Source: an uncultured Oscillospiraceae bacterium (GTDB taxonomy: Bacteria > Bacillota > Clostridia > Oscillospirales > Ruminococcaceae). From it: 64,000 bases of DNA. Positions within the stretch are counted from its first letter, which is position 1; each line of letters starts with the position of its first letter. Below the pieces are notes generated by a model. That model did not search any database. It had not been told where the DNA came from and worked only from the letters and a program-made list of their open reading frames with translations. Below are positions 43,286 through 50,699 of this stretch, piece after piece. Both the position numbers and the translations under genes were made by a program. The stretch spans positions 62,001 to 126,000 of the forward strand of contig CAJJZS010000003.1 in assembly GCA_905197685.1 (NCBI GenBank), written 5' to 3'.

Positions 43286-44398
43286 TTGAAAAAAAAGATT
43301 GTTCCGACCGTTGTTGTTGCTATTGTATTGGGAACGGTGGGACTTTGTACTGTATTTTTCGGGGAAGGTTTTCCAAAGCTCAACCGATACTATCGTTTAA
43401 GCGAATATATGCAGGATTTAGAGCAAGCCCTTGCGCAGAATTTGCCCTTTTCCGAGCAGCTTTCCGAGTTGTCGGTTCAGATAAAAAGTAAGGGTGGGGC
43501 AAGAGAATTCGGAAATATCTTTATTGGGGACGATATTTTGGTGGAGGATATCGGATATCCAAACGAAGTAACGATGAATCAAAATATTGCTTCTTTGTTG
43601 GAATTTTGTGAAACCAGCAGAATTCCAACCTATGTCATGCTGCTGCCCACAAAATGTGCAATTAAACAGAATGAGATTCCGCAGGCGGCGCCTTTATTTA
43701 ACCAAAAGCAGTTTATCGAACAGACCTACAACAGCCTTTTGGGCAAGGCAACGGTAGTTGATGTTTATCCGGCATTATTTTCTAAATTTGAAGAGGACCT
43801 CTATTATAAAACAGCTCCGGACCTGACTGCATTGGGCGGATATACCGTTTATGAGGTCTTGGCGCAGCGATTGGACAACATTCCGAAACGGCAGGAAGAT
43901 TTTGACATTCAGTACATCACCCATGATTATTACGGAGAAACCTATCAACGCTCGGAGTGGAAAAAAGTTTCTCCCGATGTGATTGCCGTTTATCGTTATC
44001 AGAAAAACAGCAGAAATTATATGGTTACTCACAATGAAGAGTACCGGTACAGCTACGATTCCCTTTACCCCGAACAGCTGTTGGAGCTTGGTGACCCGAA
44101 AAAAATTCTTTTGGGAGGAAATACCGGGGATATTACGATACGCAGCAATTTAAAGAATGAAAACACATTGTTGATAGTCGGTGATGACAGCATTTTTCCG
44201 GCAATTCCTTTTTTAGCGGCGCACTACTCTCAGATTCGTCTGATTGACCCGCAGGAAATGAGTCGGGAAGAGTTGGAACAGATTGACTGTTCCAGCTATC
44301 AGCGTCTGTTAATCAGCTATTCAGTGGATACCTTTATCCATGACGATTCCCCGCAAAAGGTGACGTCGCTGCAAACGCAACACAGGGAAGAAGAGTAG
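43286..44398 (+). CDS. SGNH/DHHW-like exported partner of the MBOAT protein, catalytic motif absent
   Basis: A 370-residue protein with one N-terminal membrane segment (5-25) and an exported domain resembling AlgJ/AlgX/DHHW proteins, the O-acetyltransferase partners of MBOATs. The overall pattern is kept (YVMLLPTKCAIKQNEIP, LYYKT then LTALGGYTVYE, VGDDSIFPAIPFLAAHY). The usual DHHWT or DTHWT reads APDLT (177-181) and the usual Ser nucleophile position in KDSYA reads GDDSI (299-303). The start is TTG 43286 with AAGGGGG upstream. Its 3' end overlaps a convergent minus gene by 65 bp. Confidence 0.8.
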   Translation: MKKKIVPTVVVAIVLGTVGLCTVFFGEGFPKLNRYYRLSEYMQDLEQALAQNLPFSEQLSELSVQIKSKGGAREFGNIFIGDDILVEDIGYPNEVTMNQNIASLLEFCETSRIPTYVMLLPTKCAIKQNEIPQAAPLFNQKQFIEQTYNSLLGKATVVDVYPALFSKFEEDLYYKTAPDLTALGGYTVYEVLAQRLDNIPKRQEDFDIQYITHDYYGETYQRSEWKKVSPDVIAVYRYQKNSRNYMVTHNEEYRYSYDSLYPEQLLELGDPKKILLGGNTGDITIRSNLKNENTLLIVGDDSIFPAIPFLAAHYSQIRLIDPQEMSREELEQIDCSSYQRLLISYSVDTFIHDDSPQKVTSLQTQHREEE

Positions 44399-44810
44399 TT
44401 TTTGACTGATTGCAGGGAGTAAAGATTTTGGTTTCCCCCTCTACTTCCAAGAAAAGCAGACCGTTTTCAAAGAAAAATTGTCCGCATACAGCGCCGGTTT
44501 CTCTGCCGTCTAAAATAAATCCCTGCGGATTTTCCCGGTCGGCAGATTTTTGAAAAGGCGGTGTCAGCTCATAAGAAAAAAGAAAATCGTTTATCTGTAT
44601 TTGATTCGGTAAGATATTCAGATGAATTTCGGGCGTTTCCCGGCTTTGCCAACAGCCGGAAAAAGAAGGAAGCAGTTTTGGGGAAATCAGGGAAGAAAAG
44701 AATAAAATTCCTCCTGCCGCTGCAATCAGAGCGAAAAGAAACAAAAATTTGTTTTTGGAAAATCGAACCAAAACATACCGTTTAGAACCTTGCGGTGAAG
44801 AGTGGCTCAT
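44334..44810 (-). CDS. Hypothetical membrane-anchored protein, convergent overlap
   Basis: A 158-residue protein: basic N-terminus, one membrane segment (about 20-43), then an extracytoplasmic beta-rich domain (FSGCWQSRETPEIHLNILPNQI, FFFENGLLFLEVEGETKIF). AGGAGG is spaced 7 bases from ATG 44810, which is strong support. Its 3' end overlaps the end of the SGNH-like gene on the other strand by 65 bp, with no terminator between. The ending is Pro/Ala/Asn-rich and may be variable. No family recognised. Confidence 0.7.
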   Translation of the reverse strand: MSHSSPQGSKRYVLVRFSKNKFLFLFALIAAAGGILFFSSLISPKLLPSFSGCWQSRETPEIHLNILPNQIQINDFLFSYELTPPFQKSADRENPQGFILDGRETGAVCGQFFFENGLLFLEVEGETKIFTPCNQSKTTLLPCVAFAATSPFAGNRHG

Positions 44811-44895
44811 GACGCACCTCCTGTAAAAATAAAAAATTCGGTATTCATTTCTATGCAGTCGGCAGAATTTTTAGACGGAAAGGAACGGCAGAACG

Positions 44896-45498
44896 ATGGA
44901 AGAGCGAAAAGAAGAAATCAAAGAAAAAATATTGCAGAAAAGAACCTTTCAGAAAAAAGCCGTGGGAGCCGTTCTGTCTGTATTGGGTCGGGGACTGAAG
45001 GTGTGCAGCAAAACCGATGAGCCGGTTATGGAAGAGCTGAAAGATTTTCCGATGGATTTTGTGTTTGTAATGGGAATTTGGGGGAGCAAACACCCGATGA
45101 TGCTGCAAAATCGAGCGGATGGTCTGCATCATCTGCACGAATCTTTTGCGGCAGTCTGCCAGAAAATATCCGCTCCTCAAACGCTGACCGGTCGTTTTTC
45201 CGCGCAGAATATGCAGCCGCAGAAGATGCTGGAAATTCGTTTTAAAAGTGTGGAAGCAGGCTGGAGAATGGTGACAGGGCAGCTGTCGGCGTCGCAGGCG
45301 TACGCAAGGCATGATTTGTTGATTATCGGTGAGATTTCCCATGCGATGGCATTTCTTCGCTGTATCGAGCGGGCAGAGGCTTATCTGCTGCCGCGTTTTC
45401 TTTTAAAAAGAATATTGCCGGCATACTATGTGCTGCCCCAAAAACGGTGGAAGTTCTGGAAGCAGATGCTGCATCTGAAATCCAAACAGGAAAAATAA
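44896..45498 (+). CDS. Hypothetical protein, cytoplasmic, helical and basic
   Basis: A 200-residue soluble protein with many Lys, Arg, Met and Gln residues, with no membrane segment and no recognised motif. Visible features are a charged N-terminal helix (EERKEEIKEKILQKR), MDFVFVMGIWGSKHPM and a basic C-terminus (KRWKFWKQMLHLKSKQ). AAAGGA stands about 11 bases before ATG 44896. It lies 22 bp before the alcohol dehydrogenase gene, so the two may share a transcript. Confidence 0.65.
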   Translation: MEERKEEIKEKILQKRTFQKKAVGAVLSVLGRGLKVCSKTDEPVMEELKDFPMDFVFVMGIWGSKHPMMLQNRADGLHHLHESFAAVCQKISAPQTLTGRFSAQNMQPQKMLEIRFKSVEAGWRMVTGQLSASQAYARHDLLIIGEISHAMAFLRCIERAEAYLLPRFLLKRILPAYYVLPQKRWKFWKQMLHLKSKQEK

Positions 45499-45519
45499 AC
45501 GGGAAAAGGAGCAGAACAG

Positions 45520-46680
45520 ATGGAATACTTTGAATTTTATAATCCGGTAAAACTGCTGTGTGGGGAATCTGCTTTGGAAAATATTCCCTATGAGCTGGCA
45601 AGATTGGGCAGTAAGCGACCGCTTGTTTTAATCAGCAGGACGATGATGGAGGACGGAATTTTAGAGCAGATAGGCGGACACTATCAGGCAATTATTGAAA
45701 CCGATATTCCAAAGGATTCTTCCTTTTCTGTGGTGGACGAGCTGGCGGGAAGGGCAAGATTGGACGGATGCGATGGAGTAATGGCAATCGGCGGCGGTTC
45801 GGTGCTGGATACGGCAAAGGCGGTGCGGGTATTGCTTTCTCAAAACAAAACGATGCTGCGGGATTTATTGGGCAGCGAATGGCTGACCCGCGCAGAGAGG
45901 GTTCCGTTTTTAATGGTTCCCACAACCTCGGGAACAGGTTCGGAATGTACCGGAGTAGCGGTTATTCAAGATGACAAAAACGGATGGAAACAAGAGATTG
46001 TTTCCGATCAGTTTTTGCCGGATGTTGCGGTTCTGGACCCGCGTTCGACCGAAAAACTTCCGGCAAATCTGATTGCTGCCTGTGGAATGGATGCACTGAC
46101 CCACGCTGTCGAAGCGTACAGCGGGATTCAAAGAAATCCGCTTTCCAATGCTTACGCATACAGTGCAGTTGAATTGATTGGTAAAAATTTGATTGCAGCG
46201 GTGCGGGAACCTAAAAATCAAAATTATCGTATGGCGATGGCGTGCGCTTCTGCGATGGCAGGGATTGCTTTTTCCAATTCAATGGTGGGATTGGTACACG
46301 CGACTGCTCATGCAATCGGCAGCGTATGCGGAGTATCTCACGGAGAGGCGGTCGGTTTCATGCTGCCTCGGGTAATGCGCTGGCAGATGGATCAGGCAGG
46401 AGCGGAGTATGGGGAATTGCTGTGCGCTTTCTGCGGTGCGGAGTATTATGCAGAAACGCCCTATCTGCAACGGGGAGAAAAACTGGTGGAAGCAATCGAG
46501 GATACCCTGCTGCACCTCCATCAAAAGTGTGGGATTCCAACCACGCTCAAACAAGCCGGAGTAGACAGAAAACAACTTTCTAAAATTGTAAACATAGCCG
46601 TCAATGACGGAGCGTTGCTTGCAAACAGAAAACCGGTGAGAAAAGAGGATATTTTTTCTATTCTGCAAAATGCGATGTAA
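45520..46680 (+). CDS. Iron-containing alcohol dehydrogenase
   Basis: A 386-residue type III (iron) alcohol dehydrogenase. The NAD motif is GGGSVLDTAKAV; TTSGTGSECTGVAVI follows. Metal ligands fit CGMDALTHAVEAY (Asp, His) and HATAHAIG plus the later SHGEAVG (His). It would interconvert alcohols with aldehydes or ketones in fermentation. AAAGGAG precedes ATG 45520. Exact substrate unknown. Confidence 0.93.
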   Translation: MEYFEFYNPVKLLCGESALENIPYELARLGSKRPLVLISRTMMEDGILEQIGGHYQAIIETDIPKDSSFSVVDELAGRARLDGCDGVMAIGGGSVLDTAKAVRVLLSQNKTMLRDLLGSEWLTRAERVPFLMVPTTSGTGSECTGVAVIQDDKNGWKQEIVSDQFLPDVAVLDPRSTEKLPANLIAACGMDALTHAVEAYSGIQRNPLSNAYAYSAVELIGKNLIAAVREPKNQNYRMAMACASAMAGIAFSNSMVGLVHATAHAIGSVCGVSHGEAVGFMLPRVMRWQMDQAGAEYGELLCAFCGAEYYAETPYLQRGEKLVEAIEDTLLHLHQKCGIPTTLKQAGVDRKQLSKIVNIAVNDGALLANRKPVRKEDIFSILQNAM

Positions 46681-46731
46681 CAGGAAACAATAAGTTTTTA
46701 ACGGGTGTTTGTGAAATAAAGGTGAAAATTT

Positions 46732-47304
46732 ATGAGAGAAGATATCTTAAAAAACTTGCAAAAAGAAGTATATGAAAGATGTTCCAAAGAAACAAATAAA
46801 TTTGGTACAGAGTATTATTATCATATTGTATCGGTAGTAAAAAATGCAGAAATTTTGGCAGAGCATTACGGAGCAAACAAGGAAGTTGTGATGATAGCGG
46901 CATGGCTGCACGATATTGCTTCTGTAACAGATGAAAGTTTGTATGAGAATCATCATATACACGGAGCAGAGATAGCATATCATATTTTGTCGGAACAGGG
47001 TTATGATAAAAATAAAATTTTACAGGTACAAGAATGTATCAAACATCACAGGGGAAGTATTATTTCGGAAAAAAGAAGTATAGAAGAGGTGTGTGTGGCA
47101 GATGCAGACGCTGTTTCTCATTTTGAAAATATTCCCGCTTTGCTGTATTTAGCCTATGTCAAAAAAGGAATGGGGCTTGAAGAAGGAAAAGAGTTTGTAA
47201 AAGAAGAACTTACCAGAAGTTTTGAAAAATTATCGGAACAGAGCAAGGAATATTACCGGGATAAGATGCAGAAATCAATCGACTTTTTAAACGAGCAGCT
47301 TTAA
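46732..47304 (+). CDS. HD-domain phosphohydrolase
   Basis: A 190-residue HD-superfamily protein. The metal His/Asp residues are visible: histidine YHIVSVVKNAEILAEHYG region, AAWLHDIAS (HD), HHIHGAEIA and IKHHRG. It would hydrolyse a phosphomonoester or nucleotide. Base use is more AT-rich than its neighbours, for example many AAA, GAA, ATA and TTT codons, which hints at transfer. AAAGGTG is 7 bases before ATG 46732. A perfect terminator follows. Confidence 0.88.
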   Translation: MREDILKNLQKEVYERCSKETNKFGTEYYYHIVSVVKNAEILAEHYGANKEVVMIAAWLHDIASVTDESLYENHHIHGAEIAYHILSEQGYDKNKILQVQECIKHHRGSIISEKRSIEEVCVADADAVSHFENIPALLYLAYVKKGMGLEEGKEFVKEELTRSFEKLSEQSKEYYRDKMQKSIDFLNEQL

Positions 47305-47316
47305 AACAAAAAATTT

Positions 47317-47356
47317 AAAAAGGGAATCGGGAAAATTATTTTTCCCGATTCCCTTT
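47317..47356. terminator. Bidirectional terminator between HD-domain and flavodoxin genes
   Basis: Long stem AAAAGGGAATCGGGAAAA/TTTTCCCGATTCCCTTTT between converging genes. Confidence 0.93.
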
Positions 47357-47361
47357 TCCAT

Positions 47362-47793
47362 TTACGCTTCTGCCAACAGTTTTCCGATTTCCCGACACTG
47401 ATTCAGACCGATTTCGTCCGGTGTTTCGTTGATAATAAGACCTTCCGAACCGACAATTTCTGCTCCGGCGGCAATAACGCGTTCCTGCCAGTCGCGCATC
47501 CACTGACCGTCGCCCCAACCGTAAGAGCCGAAGAGGACAACCTTTTTCCCGGAAAGGAAAGGCTCCAATTCGCTGAAAAACGGTTCAAATTCGCTTTCCT
47601 CCAATACTTCTCCACCCATAGCAGGGCAGCCGAGCGCGATTTTTTCGTATTTTTGGGCGTCTGTCGGCGAGGTTTCGGAAACGCTTGCCAGCGCAGCTTT
47701 TATTCCGGTTGATTCGATACCCAAAGCGACAGCTTCTGCCATACTTTGGGTATTTCCGGTTCCGGACCAGTAAATTACAGCAATTTGAGTCAT
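47362..47793 (-). CDS. Flavodoxin
   Basis: A 143-residue electron carrier. The FMN phosphate loop is IYWSGTGNTQSMAEAV; FGSYGWGDGQWMRDW forms the isoalloxazine-binding loop with aromatic residues. AGGAGG precedes ATG 47793. It lies 35 bp downstream of the DUF3793 gene on the minus strand. Flavodoxins often replace ferredoxin under iron limitation, which fits the candidate metal-regulated operators upstream. Confidence 0.94.
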   Translation of the reverse strand: MTQIAVIYWSGTGNTQSMAEAVALGIESTGIKAALASVSETSPTDAQKYEKIALGCPAMGGEVLEESEFEPFFSELEPFLSGKKVVLFGSYGWGDGQWMRDWQERVIAAGAEIVGSEGLIINETPDEIGLNQCREIGKLLAEA

Positions 47794-47828
47794 AATAACA
47801 ACCTCCTGAAAAATAAAATCAAAAAATA

Positions 47829-48401
47829 TTAAGCAGCCTGAGGAAATGTGGCAACCAAATCGTTTAGCGCAGTTCCTGCAAGCAGATGAGAAAACAGGAC
47901 AGAACGGCAGCGGTCAAATCGGTCAAAACATTGTTTTGCCTGTTCTGCGTCGCCGTAAACCTTCCAATATCCGCACAGTTTACAACATTCTCCTTTATAT
48001 TTCCGAAAGCCGAGTACATCTGCAAGGGGATAACCCAAAAAGATGCCGATTTCGTGCGGAAAATTATTTTGAGAGATAAGGCGTTGTCTTAAATGAGAAA
48101 GCATGGTTTGCACATTATTGCTGTCGGGGTATCCTTCTTCTGCCAAAAAAGTCCGAACGGAAGGGCGGGAAAGCTGAGCCCGAAGCATCTGCGGACGAAA
48201 AACCAACAGCAGCCAACGCCGATTGCAGTCGCAGAGAACGGAAAAAGCGATTCCTTTCCCTGCAAGCAACGCTGTATATTCTGAAATCAACTCGGGAAGA
48301 TTAGGAAAATCTTCTTTAGAAAGGGAAAGCAGGTTTGCAGGCTTTAGTCCGCTTAATGTTGGGGAAGCGTGGAAAACAAGAGCTTTTTCAAATAAAAACA
48401 T
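47829..48401 (-). CDS. DUF3793 family protein
   Basis: A 190-residue protein. The family signature HEIGIFLGYPLADVLGF is clear, followed by KLCGYWKVYGDAEQA. DUF3793 genes of Clostridia commonly accompany flavodoxin and ferrous-iron transport genes; the function is unknown. ATG 48401 is chosen because GAGGT is 7 bases upstream; GTG 48410 is the alternative. It has a near-consensus promoter and three similar inverted elements upstream. Confidence 0.88.
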   Translation of the reverse strand: MFLFEKALVFHASPTLSGLKPANLLSLSKEDFPNLPELISEYTALLAGKGIAFSVLCDCNRRWLLLVFRPQMLRAQLSRPSVRTFLAEEGYPDSNNVQTMLSHLRQRLISQNNFPHEIGIFLGYPLADVLGFRKYKGECCKLCGYWKVYGDAEQAKQCFDRFDRCRSVLFSHLLAGTALNDLVATFPQAA

Positions 48402-48420
48402 GACAGACACCTCATTTTAA

Positions 48421-48434
48421 TTAGCATATGCTAA
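48421..48434. promoter_or_regulatory. Perfect palindrome TTAGCATATGCTAA (candidate operator 1)
   Basis: A perfect 14-bp palindrome, TTAG-N6-CTAA, about 20 bases before the DUF3793 start codon. The same half-sites recur at 48489 and 48562. DtxR/IdeR-type metalloregulator sites have similar TTAG/CTAA arms, but the regulator is inferred. Confidence 0.6.
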
Positions 48435-48453
48435 CTATTATCGAAAAGAAAAA

Positions 48454-48471
48454 GGAGCAAAAATCAGCTCC
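48454..48471 (-). other. Terminator-like hairpin in the DUF3793 leader
   Basis: On the minus strand GGAGC, an 8-base loop, GCTCC, then TTTTTCTTTT. The stem is only 5 bp, so it is a weak candidate for attenuation inside the leader. Confidence 0.35.
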
Positions 48472-48488
48472 GATAAAATAAGAGCAAG

Positions 48489-48502
48489 TTAGTTATTGCT
48501 AA
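48489..48502. promoter_or_regulatory. Candidate operator 2 (TTAGTTATTGCTAA)
   Basis: TTAG-N6-CTAA, spaced exactly like operator 1. It lies just downstream of the predicted start site (about +5 to +18), where a repressor would block transcription. Confidence 0.6.
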
Positions 48503-48513
48503 CCTATGGGTTT

Positions 48514-48542
48514 AATATATCACAACAAAAAGAATTTGTCAA
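48514..48542 (-). promoter_or_regulatory. Promoter of DUF3793-flavodoxin
   Basis: On the minus strand TTGACA (48537-48542), 17-bp spacer, TATATT (48514-48519). Confidence 0.85.
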
Positions 48543-48561
48543 GCAAGATTTTAAAGTAAAG

Positions 48562-48575
48562 TTAGCTTAGAATAA
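48562..48575. promoter_or_regulatory. Candidate operator 3 (TTAGCTTAGAATAA)
   Basis: TTAG-N6-ATAA, one base from the other two arms, about 20 bp upstream of the -35. Confidence 0.4.
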
Positions 48576-48585
48576 CTTTTAAGAA

Positions 48586-48622
48586 AAAAGAGAAGCGAAC
48601 CAATTAGGTTCGCTTCTCTTTT
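48586..48622 (-). terminator. Terminator of the V-ATPase operon
   Basis: 16-bp stem AAAAGAGAAGCGAACC/GGTTCGCTTCTCTTTT with a 5-base loop, starting at the base after the ntpD stop codon. Confidence 0.95.
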
Positions 48623-49306
48623 CTATGAATCTTCGTGGGTGTTGGTGCTGTTTTGGCGTTTTGCTTCCATCGCCTGTTCCACCATCATATCTTTAATCTT
48701 CATCAAACGCGCTAAGTTTCCTCGCTCGTTTTCGTCCAATTTCATTTTGATATACTTGATGGTTTCCTGAAGGTCAGGAATCTGAACATATTCCAAAGCG
48801 TTTACACGGCGTCTGGTGCGTTCAATTTCTTCGGCAATCATCTGTGCGCTTTTTTCAATCTGTGCAAGCTCCAACAGATGCGGAAGCACGTTTTTTACAG
48901 CAGCTACGGAATCGTCCAGCTCGCCGGAGGTGGAAACAAAACCGTAAGAATAAATATCGCTGTCAGAGTTTTCGGAAGCAATAAACTCAAAGGAAGGAAC
49001 GGTAACGCTCATAACGTTGCGTTCGCCCACTTCCAGGTCGATGCTCTGTTTGGGAAGCATCAACGCCTCCTCCAGCATTTGCGGACTCATAACAGCGCTT
49101 GCAACCACAAATCCGCCATAAATGTCGCTGATTTCCTGTTCAACCTGTTCGCGAAGCTCCTTGTTTTTGCGGATTAAATCCAGAAACTTTTTCATCAGGT
49201 CATCTCGTTTATCTTTCAGCAGCTTGTGACCTCTGACAGAGGTGGCAAGGCGCTTTTTTAAACGAGTCAGCTCCATACGGGTGGGGTTGACGTTAATCAA
49301 TGCCAT
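48623..49306 (-). CDS. ntpD: V-type ATP synthase subunit D
   Basis: Central rotor-shaft subunit of the V1 sector. 227 residues, mainly two long helices: INVNPTRMELTRLKKRL at the start and RTRRRVNALEYVQIPDL near the C-terminus, both family signatures. ATG 49306 follows AGGAGGGG. It is the last gene of the nine-gene operon, 13 bp after ntpB, and the terminator follows at once. Confidence 0.95.
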   Translation of the reverse strand: MALINVNPTRMELTRLKKRLATSVRGHKLLKDKRDDLMKKFLDLIRKNKELREQVEQEISDIYGGFVVASAVMSPQMLEEALMLPKQSIDLEVGERNVMSVTVPSFEFIASENSDSDIYSYGFVSTSGELDDSVAAVKNVLPHLLELAQIEKSAQMIAEEIERTRRRVNALEYVQIPDLQETIKYIKMKLDENERGNLARLMKIKDMMVEQAMEAKRQNSTNTHEDS

Positions 49307-49319
49307 CTGTTACCCCTCC

Positions 49320-50699
49320 TTATTTATCTTTTTTCGGAAGGTATTTTTCAATCATCTCAGGCTTGATACGTTTGAGCTCGGATTCCGGCAGGATGGAAAG
49401 CAGTTCCCAGCCAATGTCGAGGGTTTCCTCGATAGAACGGTTGGTGTAATATCCTTGGGAAACATAGCGTTTTTCAAACTCATCGGCAAATTTTGCGTAA
49501 AGCAGGTCTGTTTCGGAAAGGGCAGCTTCACCCAAGATGCTCATCAGCTCTTTTGCGTCCTTACCGCGGGAGTAAGCGGCAAACAGCTGGTTAAGGGTGC
49601 CGGAATGGTCTTCACGGGTTTTACCTACGCCGATACCCTTATCTTTCAAACGGGACAGGGAAGGAAGTACGTCAATCGGAGGGGTGATATTTTTGCGGTA
49701 CAGCTCACGGGAGAGGATAATCTGACCCTCGGTGATGTATCCGGTCAAGTCAGGGATTGGGTGGGTCTTATCGTCTTCCGGCATCGAAAGGATTGGAATC
49801 ATAGTGATGGAACCGTCCGAACCCATCTTTCTTCCGGCTCTTTCGTACAAAGTAGCCAAGTCGGTGTACAGGTAGCCCGGATAACCGCGGCGTCCCGGAA
49901 CTTCTTTACGAGCGGCAGAAACCTCACGAAGAGCCTCTGCATAGTTGGTGATATCGGTTAAGATAACCAAAACGTGCATATCTTTTTCAAATGCAAGATA
50001 TTCCGCAGCGGTCAAAGCCATACGAGGGGTGGAAATACGTTCGATTGCCGGGTCGTTTGCCAGGTTCATGAACATAACGGTACGGTCGATTGCGCCTGTT
50101 TTGGTAAAGTCTTTGATAAAGAAGTCTGCTTCTTCAAAGGTGATACCGATTGCGGCAAAAACAACCGCGAATTTATCGTTTGCATTTAAAACCTTTGCCT
50201 GACGCGCAATCTGGGCTGCCAGTTTTGCGTGCGGCAAACCGGAACCGGAGAAGATAGGCAGCTTCTGACCACGAACCAGGGTGTTCAATCCGTCGATGGC
50301 GGAGATACCGGTCTGAATAAATTCGTTTGGATAAACGCGGGCGGCAGGGTTCATCGGAACGCCGTTGATGTCAATTCGTTTATCGGGAATGATTTCCGGA
50401 CCGCCGTCAATCGGACGACCCATTCCGGAGAATACACGACCGAGCATATCTTCGGAAACAGGAAGCTGAAGTCCGTGACCGAAGAAACGAACCTTACTGT
50501 CGCGCAGGTTAATACCTGCCGAGCTTTCAAACAGCTGAACAACTGCGTTGCCGCCGTCTACTTCCAGCACTTTGCAGCGGCGGATTTCCCCGCTGGGCAG
50601 CTCGATTTCGCCCAGCTCGTCATAGGTAACGCCTTCTACGCCGGAAACCATCATCAGAGGACCTGCGACTTCTCTTATGGTGCGGTATTCTTTTAACAT
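49320..50699 (-). CDS. ntpB: V-type ATP synthase subunit B
   Basis: Non-catalytic nucleotide-binding subunit. 459 residues starting MLKEYRTIREVAGPLM. Markers: GRVFSGMGRPIDGGP, SGSGLPHAKLAAQI (degenerate P-loop) and the family PSLSRLKDKGIG. AGGAGG precedes ATG 50699, and the start overlaps the end of ntpA by 7 bp, so translation is coupled. Confidence 0.97.
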   Translation of the reverse strand: MLKEYRTIREVAGPLMMVSGVEGVTYDELGEIELPSGEIRRCKVLEVDGGNAVVQLFESSAGINLRDSKVRFFGHGLQLPVSEDMLGRVFSGMGRPIDGGPEIIPDKRIDINGVPMNPAARVYPNEFIQTGISAIDGLNTLVRGQKLPIFSGSGLPHAKLAAQIARQAKVLNANDKFAVVFAAIGITFEEADFFIKDFTKTGAIDRTVMFMNLANDPAIERISTPRMALTAAEYLAFEKDMHVLVILTDITNYAEALREVSAARKEVPGRRGYPGYLYTDLATLYERAGRKMGSDGSITMIPILSMPEDDKTHPIPDLTGYITEGQIILSRELYRKNITPPIDVLPSLSRLKDKGIGVGKTREDHSGTLNQLFAAYSRGKDAKELMSILGEAALSETDLLYAKFADEFEKRYVSQGYYTNRSIEETLDIGWELLSILPESELKRIKPEMIEKYLPKKDK

